NCBI RefSeq assembly: GCF_014197055.1
Contig: NZ_JACIEW010000006.1
Coordinates: 1-64,000 of the forward strand
DNA length: 64,000 nt
Reading direction: 5' to 3'
DNA from: Devosia subaequoris
GTDB lineage: Bacteria > Pseudomonadota > Alphaproteobacteria > Rhizobiales > Devosiaceae
The notes beneath the pieces are model-generated. The model had not been told where the DNA came from, ran no database searches, and saw only the letters and a list, made by a program, of their open reading frames with translations. Shown here in pieces: positions 9,088 through 16,913 of this stretch. Numbering within the stretch: position 1 is the stretch's first letter; the number at the start of each line of letters is the position of its first letter. Both the position numbers and the translations under genes were made by a program.

Positions 9088-9627
9088 ATGGGCTGGACGG
9101 ACGAGCGCGTCGAACTTTTGAAAAAGCTTTGGATGGAAGGGCTCAGTGCCAGCCAGATTGCGGCTGAACTGGGCGAAGGGGTTACCCGCAATGCCGTGAT
9201 CGGCAAGGTCCACCGTCTCAAGCTTTCGGCCCGGGCCAAGCCCACCAATACAGCACCGCGCTCGCGCCCCGCAGCACGCCCCTCGGCGCCGCGCCGGCCC
9301 TCGACCAGTTCGTCGAGCACCAGCACGATGAGCGCCAAGCCGCGCGTGTCGATGTCCCGTCCGCAGGTCATGGGGGCCACGGCGCTGGCCGCCAGCCCGG
9401 AAATGGACACAGAGGTCTATGTGGCACCAGCCGCCGCAGAACTCTTCATTCCCGAGGACAAGCGCCTCAACCTGCTGCAGTTGAGCGAAAGCACCTGCAA
9501 GTGGCCGATCGGCGATCCGCTGACCAAGGATTTTTACTTCTGCGGCCAACACAGCCTGGAGAGCGGTCCCTATTGCGAGTTTCATTCGCGCCGGGCCTAT
9601 CACCAGCTCGAGAAAAAGAAGCGCTGA
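9088..9627 (+). CDS. gcrA: Cell-cycle regulator GcrA
   Basis: A 179-residue DNA-binding, RNA-polymerase-associated cell-cycle regulator of Alphaproteobacteria. The N-terminal helix-turn-helix (MGWTDERVELLKKLW, then SASQIAAELG and RNAVIGKVHRLKLS) is the GcrA hallmark. A disordered Pro/Ser/Arg linker leads to a C-terminal domain with CKWPIGDP, FYFCGQ and YCEFHSRRAY, which contacts sigma-70 in Caulobacter. The ATG at 9088 has AGGAG eight bases upstream and gives the family N-terminus; the frame opens 14 codons earlier. It is followed at once by a strong terminator, so it is monocistronic. Confidence 0.95.
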   Translation: MGWTDERVELLKKLWMEGLSASQIAAELGEGVTRNAVIGKVHRLKLSARAKPTNTAPRSRPAARPSAPRRPSTSSSSTSTMSAKPRVSMSRPQVMGATALAASPEMDTEVYVAPAAAELFIPEDKRLNLLQLSESTCKWPIGDPLTKDFYFCGQHSLESGPYCEFHSRRAYHQLEKKKR

Positions 9628-9649
9628 GGCGCTGACAGGCTTTTACAAG

Positions 9650-9673
9650 AAGGCGCCGCGGGGCGCCTTTTTT
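9650..9673 (+). terminator. Intrinsic terminator of gcrA
   Basis: A perfect 8-base stem AAGGCGCC / GGCGCCTT (9650-9657 and 9662-9669) with a GCGG loop runs into six T residues ending at 9673, 23 bases after the gcrA stop codon. Confidence 0.9.
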
Positions 9674-9773
9674 GTGTGCCCATGGAAATGGACGTTGCCA
9701 GTCCCCGCCTCTCACCGCCCAAACATAGCACCTGCCCACACCTGCGGGGACAAGATGGGTCGGGCAGTCGGTG

Positions 9774-11066
9774 TCAGGGTAGCAGAACCTCGACGCGCAG
9801 CCCTTCGCCGGGCCTGGAGCGGATGCTCATCTGGCCGCGATGGCGCTGGATGATGTGTTTGACGATGGCCAGACCCAGGCCCGTGCCCTTCTTCTTCCGG
9901 CTGGCTTCGGCGTCGATGCGGTAAAACCGCTCGGTCATACGCGGCACGTGTTCGGGCTCGACGCCCGGACCGTGATCGGTGACGCTGACCATATGCTTGA
10001 GGCCGGAACGGTCGATGTCCACCAACTCGACTTCGACAGTCTTGCCATCGGCGCCATATTTGATGGCGTTATCGATCAGGTTCTCGAACACTTCATAGAG
10101 CTGGCTGCGATCCCCGGACACGGTGACCGGCGCCTTGGGCATGGTCAGGATCACATCGATGGCGGCGGCCTTGGCCTGGGTCTGCAGGCCCTCGCGCACT
10201 TCGCGCAACAAGGCTGTCAGATCCACCGACCCCGTGGGGCGCACGTGCTGGTGCATTTCAATGCGCGAAAGGCTGAGAAGATCATCGATCAGCCGGCTCA
10301 TCCGCTCGGCCTGGCTGCGCATGATGCCGAGGAATTTTTCGCGCGCCGCAGCGTCGCGAGCGGCGGGGCCAAGCAGGGTGTCGATAAAGCCGACCAGGGA
10401 GGCGAGCGGGGTGCGCATCTCGTGGCTGGCATTGGCGATGAAGTCGGTGCGTAGCGCGTCGACCCGCTTGAGTTCGGTCAGGCTCTGGAAAGTGACAAGC
10501 ATTTGCCGGTTCTCATCGGCAAACCAGTCCCGGTCCGGGCGGCGAATGGGTGCGACCACGACCCGGTCCCAGGTTTCCGAGGGGACAGTTTCATGCAGTT
10601 CGAAACTGCGCGGTTCGCCGGTCCGCTGCGAGCCTTCGATGGCCGCCACCAGATCAGGATTGCGCATGACCAGGGTCATCACGCGACCCAGTTGCAGGCT
10701 GGGATATTGTCGGGCAGCCGCGCCATTGCGATGCAACACCGCACCGCGGCCGTCGAGCACCAGGCCCGGATCGCCCAGGGCCTCAACAAAGGCGGGCAGC
10801 ATGTCCTGTTCGATGACGGGCTGGACCGGTGCCGGAACCGGCACTTCCAATGTGCGGGTGACTGTGACAACCGGCTGGGGCAGCATGGCGACGAACCCGA
10901 CCAGCACCAGATAGCCGATCATGGCCAGATCGATGCGCAACCCGCCAAAGACCACGAAGACGATGACCATGCCCGCCAGACCGAGCAGCAGCGGCACCTG
11001 TCCGGCAAGGCGCACCAATGCGTTGGCGGGCCTGCGTGTCAGATGTGTGGTTCTCAGATCGTCCAT
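9774..11066 (-). CDS. phoR: PhoR-like sensor histidine kinase
   Basis: A 430-residue membrane histidine kinase of the phosphate-sensing type. Two N-terminal hydrophobic segments (about 25-42 and 45-62) are separated by a very short loop, as in PhoR. A PAS-like region (about 90-195) precedes the HisKA helix with H215 in NASHEMRTP, then the N box NLIDNAIKYG, the DHGPGV box and GTGLGLAIVKH. No pst, phoU or phoB gene is adjacent here, so the partner must lie left or elsewhere. The ATG at 11066 is the first sensible start, although no good ribosome site precedes it. Divergence from a polyphosphate kinase gene fits a phosphate role. Confidence 0.8.
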   Translation of the reverse strand: MDDLRTTHLTRRPANALVRLAGQVPLLLGLAGMVIVFVVFGGLRIDLAMIGYLVLVGFVAMLPQPVVTVTRTLEVPVPAPVQPVIEQDMLPAFVEALGDPGLVLDGRGAVLHRNGAAARQYPSLQLGRVMTLVMRNPDLVAAIEGSQRTGEPRSFELHETVPSETWDRVVVAPIRRPDRDWFADENRQMLVTFQSLTELKRVDALRTDFIANASHEMRTPLASLVGFIDTLLGPAARDAAAREKFLGIMRSQAERMSRLIDDLLSLSRIEMHQHVRPTGSVDLTALLREVREGLQTQAKAAAIDVILTMPKAPVTVSGDRSQLYEVFENLIDNAIKYGADGKTVEVELVDIDRSGLKHMVSVTDHGPGVEPEHVPRMTERFYRIDAEASRKKKGTGLGLAIVKHIIQRHRGQMSIRSRPGEGLRVEVLLP

Positions 11067-11153
11067 GTCGGGAGGTCGAATCAATGCAATGGGCCCGCCT
11101 CTTGCGCGGGAACCGGGTTCATAGCACGGTCTATATGACAACGGAGAGACAGC

Positions 11154-12008
11154 GTGACCGATCCCATCGACGGCTTTGACATCAACGATCCGGACCTGCC
11201 CAAATCCATCAAGAAGGCGGCGTTCGGATCGGGAGCCTACCCTTATGAGGACAAGCTCGACAGCGATGATTATGACACGCAGTTCTACAAGCTGCAAAAG
11301 CAGTTGGTGCTGCACCAGGCGCATATGGCCAAGGCCGGTACGCGCACGATTATAATCTTTGAAGGCCGCGACGCCGCGGGCAAGGGCGGCACCATCAAAC
11401 GGTTTCTGGAAAACCTCAATCCGCGCCACAACATCATCGCCGCGCTGCCCAAGCCCAATGATCGGGAGCGTACGCAATGGTATTTCCAGCGCTATGTCGA
11501 CTGGCTGCCGGCAGCCGGGGAAATGGTGCTGTTCGACCGCTCCTGGTACAACCGGGCGGTGGTCGAACCGGTGATGGGGTTCTCTACACCGGAGGAAACG
11601 ACGCGCTTCCTTGAAGAGGCGCCGGACTTTGAAAAGCAATTGACCCGGGACGGGATCAAGATCTTCAAGCTCTGGCTCTCGATTGGCCGGGAAATGCAGT
11701 TGAAGCGGTTCCACGACCGTGCCCATGACCCGCTCAAGACCTGGAAGCTCTCACCGGTCGATCTTAAGGCCCTGACCAAGTGGGAGGATTACTCCGAGGC
11801 GCGGGACAGGATGCTGCGCGAGACCGATAGCGCCCATGCGCCATGGACGGTGATCCGGGCCAATGACAAGAAGCGCCTCAGGCTCAACGCCATCCGCACC
11901 GTGCTGCATGGGCTGGACTATGAGGGCAAGGACGAGAACGAAATCGGCGAAATCGACCGCAAGCTGGTGCTAAGTGCCGAGGAATTCCTGGAGCTGAAGG
12001 GGGAGTAG
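11154..12008 (+). CDS. ppk2: Polyphosphate kinase 2
   Basis: A 284-residue class I PPK2, which moves phosphate between polyphosphate and nucleoside diphosphates. Walker A is GRDAAGKGG (71-79) and the Walker B/lid region is LFDRSWYNRAVVEPV (about 126-140). The start is GTG, with GGAGAG five bases upstream (11143-11148). It diverges from the PhoR-like kinase with 87 bases between the starts, so both may respond to phosphate supply. Whether ADP or GDP is preferred cannot be seen. Confidence 0.93.
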   Translation: MTDPIDGFDINDPDLPKSIKKAAFGSGAYPYEDKLDSDDYDTQFYKLQKQLVLHQAHMAKAGTRTIIIFEGRDAAGKGGTIKRFLENLNPRHNIIAALPKPNDRERTQWYFQRYVDWLPAAGEMVLFDRSWYNRAVVEPVMGFSTPEETTRFLEEAPDFEKQLTRDGIKIFKLWLSIGREMQLKRFHDRAHDPLKTWKLSPVDLKALTKWEDYSEARDRMLRETDSAHAPWTVIRANDKKRLRLNAIRTVLHGLDYEGKDENEIGEIDRKLVLSAEEFLELKGE

Positions 12009-12012
12009 GAAG

Positions 12013-12090
12013 CCCTCACCCCCACCAAGCTCTGCCAGGCCCTGCGGGCCGAGCGACGCTACCTCCCCCTTCGAAGGGGGAGGTGAGATC
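12013..12090. repeat. Dispersed intergenic palindrome, copy 1
   Basis: Between ppk2 and the convergent aminopeptidase gene. It contains CCTCACCCCCACC, a GGCCCTGCGGGCC core and a perfect 24-base palindrome at 12061-12084 with TTCGAA at its centre. It probably also acts as a bidirectional transcription stop. Confidence 0.75.
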
Positions 12091-12101
12091 TAGGGGCGCA
12101 A

Positions 12102-13352
12102 TCAGAACGCCCATTCGCCCTTGCGCATGACGGGCTCGGTGGTGCCGTCGGCGTGAACGCCGTCGATATCGACCTTATCGGAGCCGATCATCCAGTCGAT
12201 GTGGATGAGAGACTTGTTGCCGCCCTGGGCGAAAATCTGATCCGGGGTCAGATCCTTGCCACCTTCGAAACAGTCGGCATAGCACTGACCCATGGCGATG
12301 TGGCAGCTAGCGTTCTCGTCATAAAGGGTGTTGTAGAACAGGATGCCGGACGCCGAGATCGGCGAGGAGTGCGGCACCAGGGCCACTTCGCCGAGGCGCC
12401 GGGCGCCTTCGTCGGTATCGAGCACCTTGTTAAAGACGTTCTCGCCCTTGGTGGCCTTGAGCTCGACCATCCGACCTTCCTCGAAGCGCGCCTGGATGTT
12501 CTCGATCAAGGTGCCGTTATGCGAGAGCGGCTTGGTGGCCGACACCGTACCCTCGACGCGGAGGCGGTGCGGGGTGGTGAAGACTTCCTCGGTGGGAATA
12601 TTTGGATTGCAGGTGACGCCGTTCTTGGCTTCCGAGGCGCCACCCTTCCAGCGATGGCCATCGGCCAGGCCGACGGTCAGGTCGGTGCCCGGACCGGTAT
12701 ATTTCAGCGCCGAGAACTTCTTGCCATTGAGCCAGGTCCAGCGGGCCTCAAGGTTGGCATTGTGCGCCTTCCAGGCGGCGATGGGATCGTCCTGATCGAC
12801 ACGGGACGCCTTGAAGATGGCATCGGCCAATTTGGCGATGGCCACGTCTTCGGGATCGTTGGGGAAGACCAACTTGGCCCAGTTGGGCGTGGGATAGGAG
12901 ACAATGTTCCAGTTGATGGCGAAGCCGGTGATCAGTTCCAGCGCCGGACGATAGGCGGCCGAGTTGGCGCGATTGGCGCGGGAGACCTTTTCGGGGTCTT
13001 CATTGGCCAGCATCATCGGGTTGTCGCCAGAGATGGCAAGGCGGGCCGCATTGTTCTTGTAGGCCTCGGCCATGCCGGCATAGAGCCAGCCGGCGGCGCG
13101 ATCAAAGCTGGCGTCCTTGGCATGGCGGAAGCGGGACAGGGTCGCTTCTTCGTCGGAATAGATGGTGGTCACCAGACCCGCGCCGGCCTTGTAGGCATGT
13201 TCGGTGATGCGACGCACCAGGGGTGCGGCCGTCATCGGGGCGGTGATGATCAGGTCCTGGCCTTCGGCCAGTTGCAGGCCGACCTTGATGGCGACTTCGC
13301 CGAGCTTGTCGAGCTTGACCGGGTCGATAATGGATTTGCTGGAATTGCTCAC
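12102..13352 (-). CDS. M29-family metallo-aminopeptidase
   Basis: A 416-residue cytosolic aminopeptidase related to AmpS, PepS and aminopeptidase T, releasing N-terminal residues with two metal ions. Family landmarks are the GEVALVPHSSPIS segment, DENASCHIAMG with its metal-binding histidine, and the C-terminal HIDWMIGS. The start is GTG at 13352, preceded by AAGAAGG, and gives the usual N-terminus. The same frame stays open for 180 more codons upstream, but that part is arginine-rich, repetitive and lies over a structured region, so it is taken as non-coding. Confidence 0.9.
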   Translation of the reverse strand: MSNSSKSIIDPVKLDKLGEVAIKVGLQLAEGQDLIITAPMTAAPLVRRITEHAYKAGAGLVTTIYSDEEATLSRFRHAKDASFDRAAGWLYAGMAEAYKNNAARLAISGDNPMMLANEDPEKVSRANRANSAAYRPALELITGFAINWNIVSYPTPNWAKLVFPNDPEDVAIAKLADAIFKASRVDQDDPIAAWKAHNANLEARWTWLNGKKFSALKYTGPGTDLTVGLADGHRWKGGASEAKNGVTCNPNIPTEEVFTTPHRLRVEGTVSATKPLSHNGTLIENIQARFEEGRMVELKATKGENVFNKVLDTDEGARRLGEVALVPHSSPISASGILFYNTLYDENASCHIAMGQCYADCFEGGKDLTPDQIFAQGGNKSLIHIDWMIGSDKVDIDGVHADGTTEPVMRKGEWAF

Positions 13353-13408
13353 AGGGCTGATGCCTTCTTGCTCTTGAATCGATTGGCGCGAGCCTATCGC
13401 TCCCTCGC

Positions 13409-13562
13409 GCGCCGCGCCACCCCGGGAAAACCGCGGCGCAAGGAGACGTGCCGAAGCCTCGCATGGCACGCGGCGCCTGCGATTGCTGCGGTCTGGGGCG
13501 AGCTTCGCCTCGGTGCCGGTCGTCCGGCGAAAACAAAAGGTGAGACAAACCTCGCCCCAGAC
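13409..13562. other. Structured non-coding block with nested inverted repeats
   Basis: Three perfect inverted repeats follow in series: GCGCCGCG / CGCGGCGC (13409-13416, 13432-13439), CGTGCC / GGCACG (13447-13452, 13465-13470), and a 12-base stem GTCTGGGGCGAG / CTCGCCCCAGAC (13491-13502, 13551-13562) enclosing GCCGG-TCGT-CCGGC (13515-13528). It lies 57 bases upstream of the aminopeptidase start on the minus strand. It could be a small RNA, a 5' leader structure or a repeat element; no match to tmRNA, RNase P or SRP RNA motifs was seen. Confidence 0.45.
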
Positions 13563-13910
13563 TCCGGAGGCTCGTCGACGGACTGAATGGCGGACTTGCG
13601 TCCTCGTCTCCGCCCATGAGGACTGCGTCGTCTTCGCCCTGCTGGCGACGTGGCAGTTGCCGAACCGGTGCAGCCGGAACGGCTCGACATGGAACCTGCG
13701 GAGTGAAACAGGTTCATTCAGTGGCCCGCCGGCGGAAAACGGGCGACCCCATCTCCATCCGGACCTCCGTACCGACCGTTCGTGGCGCCCGCGCAGCTTG
13801 TGCGGAGGTGGGGTAATTGTGCCGCAGCTTCCTTTGGCGGGGATAAGTTGCTGCCCCTGTGGCGTTCCTGCATCACCAAAGCTGTCGATCACATTTATGG
13901 CATTGGCAAG

Positions 13911-13940
13911 GGCGAACGGTTTGGCTACAAAACGTTCGCC
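13911..13940. other. Perfect 8-base inverted repeat
   Basis: GGCGAACG (13911-13918) and CGTTCGCC (13933-13940) with a 14-base spacer, 30 bases before the putative leader peptide. It may be an operator or the first hairpin of the exporter leader. The rest of 13563-13910 shows further GC-rich partial repeats but no gene. Confidence 0.5.
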
Positions 13941-13970
13941 GCTTCAATTTTGAACCAGGGGAGGCGTTGC

Positions 13971-14018
13971 ATGACAGCAGTGATGTATTCTCCCCTCGCG
14001 GGCAAGTTCCGACTTTAG
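13971..14018 (+). CDS. Putative leader peptide (15 codons)
   Basis: The short frame MTAVMYSPLAGKFRL starts at an ATG with an excellent AGGGGAGG ribosome site (13957-13964) at six-base spacing and ends with TAG. It is followed 13 bases later by a hairpin and T run, and 168 bases later by an ABC exporter gene that itself lacks a clear ribosome site. This layout resembles ribosome-stalling attenuators. The peptide has no run of one amino acid, so an amino-acid attenuator is unlikely. Translation is inferred from the ribosome site only. Confidence 0.45.
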   Translation: MTAVMYSPLAGKFRL

Positions 14019-14031
14019 GCGCTTGCTCCCC

Positions 14032-14069
14032 GTGGTCCGCCTTTTTGGCCTGACCACTCGCGGTTTTTT
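14032..14069 (+). terminator. Hairpin and T run, possible attenuator
   Basis: GTGGTC (14032-14037) pairs with GACCAC (14052-14057), with an inner GCC / GGC, and six T residues lie at 14064-14069. The six-base gap before the T run is not ideal. An alternative pairing, CCGC (14037-14040) with GCGG (14060-14063), abuts the T run and excludes the first stem, so two exclusive folds are possible. Confidence 0.4.
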
Positions 14070-14186
14070 CGGTACTTCCCAGCAGTTGAGCCAGCCTTCG
14101 GGCGTCATCCGTTCAGGCCCAATCTGCGCTCTTTCATTCCCCTTTTTGAGGAACCGGACGCCGGAAAACGGCACCGGACACACCAA

Positions 14187-15983
14187 ATGAGTCGCAAGAA
14201 GCTCGATTTCCGTGCCGACGCCTTTCGCAACGTGCTCGGCTTTACTTTCAAGCATTGGCAGGGTCAGCCCTGGCGCGTGGCTGTCATTGCCCTTCTGGTG
14301 CTGCTGGCCACCCTGGCCGAAGCCCTGAGCCCGCTTTTTGCCGGCCAGCTGGTCGACGCAATTGCCGGGGGAGGCAATGACGCCCTGACTGCGGCGCTGA
14401 CCGCCTTCATCACCATGTCGGTGCTGTACCTGGCTTCGGTGGTGCTGCGCCAGTTCGTGTTCCTCAACATCATTGCGCTGACGCTCAAGATGATGGGCGA
14501 GATCGCCGCCAGCGCCTTTCACCGGGTGCAGCGCTTCTCGACCGACTGGCACGCCAATGCCTTTGCCGGTTCGACCGTACGCAAGATCACGCGCGGCATG
14601 TGGGCGCTCGACCTGCTGAACGATACCTTGCTGGTGGCGCTGCTGCCCTCGACCATCATGCTGGTGGGCGCAACGCTGATCCTGGGGTCCTACTGGCCCG
14701 TGATGGGCCTGTTGGTGGGTCTCGGCTCGGTGATCTATATCGGGGTGACCATGGCGCTCTCCACCGGCTATGTGGCCCCGGCGGCCACGCTGGCCAATGC
14801 GTGGGACACCCGGATGGGTGGGGCGCTGGCCGATGCGGTGAGCTGCAACAATGTGGTCAAGGCCTTTGGCGCCGAGACGCGCGAGGAGCAGCGGCTGCAT
14901 CAGGTGATCGGCAAATGGGACCACCGGACGCGCCGCACCTGGAAACGCGGCACGCTGGCCGGCGGTGTGCAAGGGGTCATGATGGCCAGCATGCAGACCG
15001 CCATTCTCGGACTGGTGATATGGCTGTGGACGCAAGGACAGGCGACGCCGGGCGACATCGCCTTCGTCCTGACCATGTTCTTCCTGCTTTCGGGTCATCT
15101 GCGCGATGTGGGCATGCATATCCGCAATCTGCAGCGCTCGGTGAACGACATGGAAGAGCTGGTGGCGCTCTATGCGCATCCGCTGGGGATCGACGACAAG
15201 TCGGGCGCCACGCCGATCACTATCGGAGAGGGCGGGATCAAGTTCGACCGCGTGACCTTCCAGTATGGCGCGCATCCGACGCCGCTTTATCGCGACTTCT
15301 CGGTTGAGATAAAGCCTGGCGAACGCGTGGGCCTGGTGGGGCATTCGGGCTCGGGCAAGACGACCTTCGTCAAGCTCATCCAGCGGCTCTATGACGTCAA
15401 TGACGGGGCGATCACCATTGATGGCCAGAACATTGCCGAGCATCAGCAAAGCTCGTTGCGGGGCCAGCTCGCCATTGTGCAGCAGGAGCCGATCCTGTTT
15501 CACCGCACGCTGGCCGAGAATATCTCCTATGGCCGGCCGGGCGCCGGCCGTGACGAGATCATCGAGGCGGCCAAACAGGCCAATGCGCATGATTTCATCA
15601 TGGGCCTGCCCAAGGCCTATGAGACAATGGTGGGTGAGCGTGGCGTGAAACTGTCAGGTGGCGAGCGGCAGCGCGTTGCCATTGCCAGAGCGTTCCTAGC
15701 CGATGCGCCGATCCTGATCCTGGACGAGGCAACATCGAGTCTCGACAGCGAGAGCGAGGTGATGATCCAGCAGGCCATGGAACGGCTGATGGATGGCCGG
15801 ACCACGCTGGTGATCGCGCATCGTCTGTCCACGGTGCGGGCGCTCGACCGGTTGCTGGTCTTCGACAAGGGCAAAATCGTCGAGGAAGGCAATCACGAGC
15901 AGCTCATCCGGCTCAATGGCGGAATCTACCGCCGGCTGTTCGAGCGGCAGGCGCTGGAGCTGACCAAAGGCCTTGTGGCCTAA
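14187..15983 (+). CDS. ABC exporter half-transporter (TMD-NBD fusion)
   Basis: A 598-residue type IV exporter half with about six transmembrane helices in residues 1-320 and a nucleotide-binding domain after about 345. The ATPase has Walker A GHSGSGKTT, signature LSGGERQR and Walker B LILDEATSSLD, all intact, so a homodimer is plausible. Substrate is unknown; lipid, drug or glycan export are all open. There is no adjacent partner. The ATG lacks a clear Shine-Dalgarno sequence and follows a 168-base leader that carries the putative leader peptide and hairpin, so expression may be conditional. Confidence 0.88.
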   Translation: MSRKKLDFRADAFRNVLGFTFKHWQGQPWRVAVIALLVLLATLAEALSPLFAGQLVDAIAGGGNDALTAALTAFITMSVLYLASVVLRQFVFLNIIALTLKMMGEIAASAFHRVQRFSTDWHANAFAGSTVRKITRGMWALDLLNDTLLVALLPSTIMLVGATLILGSYWPVMGLLVGLGSVIYIGVTMALSTGYVAPAATLANAWDTRMGGALADAVSCNNVVKAFGAETREEQRLHQVIGKWDHRTRRTWKRGTLAGGVQGVMMASMQTAILGLVIWLWTQGQATPGDIAFVLTMFFLLSGHLRDVGMHIRNLQRSVNDMEELVALYAHPLGIDDKSGATPITIGEGGIKFDRVTFQYGAHPTPLYRDFSVEIKPGERVGLVGHSGSGKTTFVKLIQRLYDVNDGAITIDGQNIAEHQQSSLRGQLAIVQQEPILFHRTLAENISYGRPGAGRDEIIEAAKQANAHDFIMGLPKAYETMVGERGVKLSGGERQRVAIARAFLADAPILILDEATSSLDSESEVMIQQAMERLMDGRTTLVIAHRLSTVRALDRLLVFDKGKIVEEGNHEQLIRLNGGIYRRLFERQALELTKGLVA

Positions 15984-15989
15984 CAAATG

Positions 15990-16013
15990 CAAGGGGCGCC
16001 GAGGCGCCCCTTG
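15990..16013. terminator. Hairpin between convergent genes
   Basis: CAAGGGGCG / CGCCCCTTG (15990-15998, 16005-16013) is a perfect 9-base stem with a six-base loop, directly after the exporter stop and overlapping the approach to the convergent small gene. No strong T run follows on either strand; a shared stop for both genes is likely. Confidence 0.6.
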
Positions 16014-16014
16014 T

Positions 16015-16197
16015 CTATTCAGGCGGGTTCTTGTCCTGCTTTTCGTAGCCGCGTCTGGTCTCGACTTCCGTTTTGACCTTCTCGGACAAGGTTCGATCAC
16101 GGTTACGGCGCATACCATAGGCCATGGCGCCAGCAAGCACGATGACGCCAACAGTCAAGACAATGAGCCATAGGGCGGGTCCGGCGACGAAATCCAT
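16015..16197 (-). CDS. Small single-span membrane protein, unknown function
   Basis: A 60-residue protein with one hydrophobic helix near the N-terminus (about residues 4-27, PALWLIVLTVGVIVLAGAM) followed by a highly charged cytosolic tail (RRNRDRTLSEKVKTEVETRR). An AAGGAGAG ribosome site sits five bases before the ATG, which supports real translation. I do not recognise the family. It lies alone between the exporter and the DUF924 gene, 61 bases downstream of the latter on the same strand, so co-transcription is possible. Confidence 0.75.
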   Translation of the reverse strand: MDFVAGPALWLIVLTVGVIVLAGAMAYGMRRNRDRTLSEKVKTEVETRRGYEKQDKNPPE

Positions 16198-16258
16198 GAG
16201 GTCTCTCCTTTAAAAAGACCAACGCAAGGCATTCGGATGCGTTGCACCTTGGCGAAGG

Positions 16259-16804
16259 TTAGAAAACCCGGTCGCCCTGTTCGTCCATATAGGCCACTTC
16301 GTCGGCGGTGCTGTCCCGCCCCAGCGCCTTGTTGCGGAAGGGAAAGCGGCCGAAGCGGGCGATGGTCTCGCGGTGCTTGACCATGTAGTCGAGCGCGCCT
16401 TCATTGCCGAAGTTCTCGAACAGCCGAACGCCCTCGTCCTGCATGGCCAGGGACTCAGCGTGCATGAACGGCATGTAGATGAAATAGGCCCAATCATGCG
16501 GGAGCGCCATGTCATGACCACCGGAAATGGCTTCCTGCGCCAAGACGAGTGCCATCTTGTCCTGCGCGAACGCTTCGGCGCTGCCGCGATGAAGCTGGCG
16601 GGAGAACTGATCGAGCACCACGATCTCGGCGAGGCGCCCTTCGGGCGTTTCGCGCCAGGCCCAGGCTTCGCCCCGCGCGACCTGAAGATGGAGGTCGGCG
16701 AAGCGATCTGCGAGGGCGGCGTCGAATTCCGGCTTGCCGCCGAACCAATCGTCACGCCCGTGTTCGACGAACCAGAAATCGATGACGTCCTGATAAGATT
16801 GCAT
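16259..16804 (-). CDS. DUF924 family protein
   Basis: A 181-residue all-helical protein of the DUF924 family (TPR-like fold), function unknown. Family features include the start YQDVIDFWF, the VLDQFSRQLHRGS segment, YFIYMPFMHAES, and the C-terminal RFPFRNKALGR. The ATG at 16804 has CAGGAG seven bases upstream; the frame runs on upstream but only this start gives the family N-terminus. It follows the glyoxalase-fold gene by 109 bases on the same strand. Confidence 0.88.
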   Translation of the reverse strand: MQSYQDVIDFWFVEHGRDDWFGGKPEFDAALADRFADLHLQVARGEAWAWRETPEGRLAEIVVLDQFSRQLHRGSAEAFAQDKMALVLAQEAISGGHDMALPHDWAYFIYMPFMHAESLAMQDEGVRLFENFGNEGALDYMVKHRETIARFGRFPFRNKALGRDSTADEVAYMDEQGDRVF

Positions 16805-16913
16805 GCGGCGCTCCTGTGGTCTTTTGGGGTGACACATCACCCTTGCCTTGGATCGCAGGGGCAGCACCCCCGGGTCAAGTCCGAGGGCGCTTTGGCATTG
16901 CGAGCTCTCTGGA

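Noticed and set aside
12153..13586. Long open frame (477 codons) on the plus strand across the aminopeptidase gene
   Set aside because: It is the mirror of a real M29 gene on the minus strand; the translation is glycine-rich without any family motif.
13353..13892. 180-codon N-terminal extension of the aminopeptidase frame
   Set aside because: Arginine/serine-rich, unlike the family, and it covers the inverted repeats; the GTG at 13352 with AAGAAGG gives the normal start.
13353..14186. tmRNA (two-piece), RNase P RNA or SRP RNA in the long gap
   Set aside because: No tag-peptide coding segment, no GAAAGTCC-type RNase P core, no SRP tetraloop motif and no CCA-ending acceptor arm could be found.
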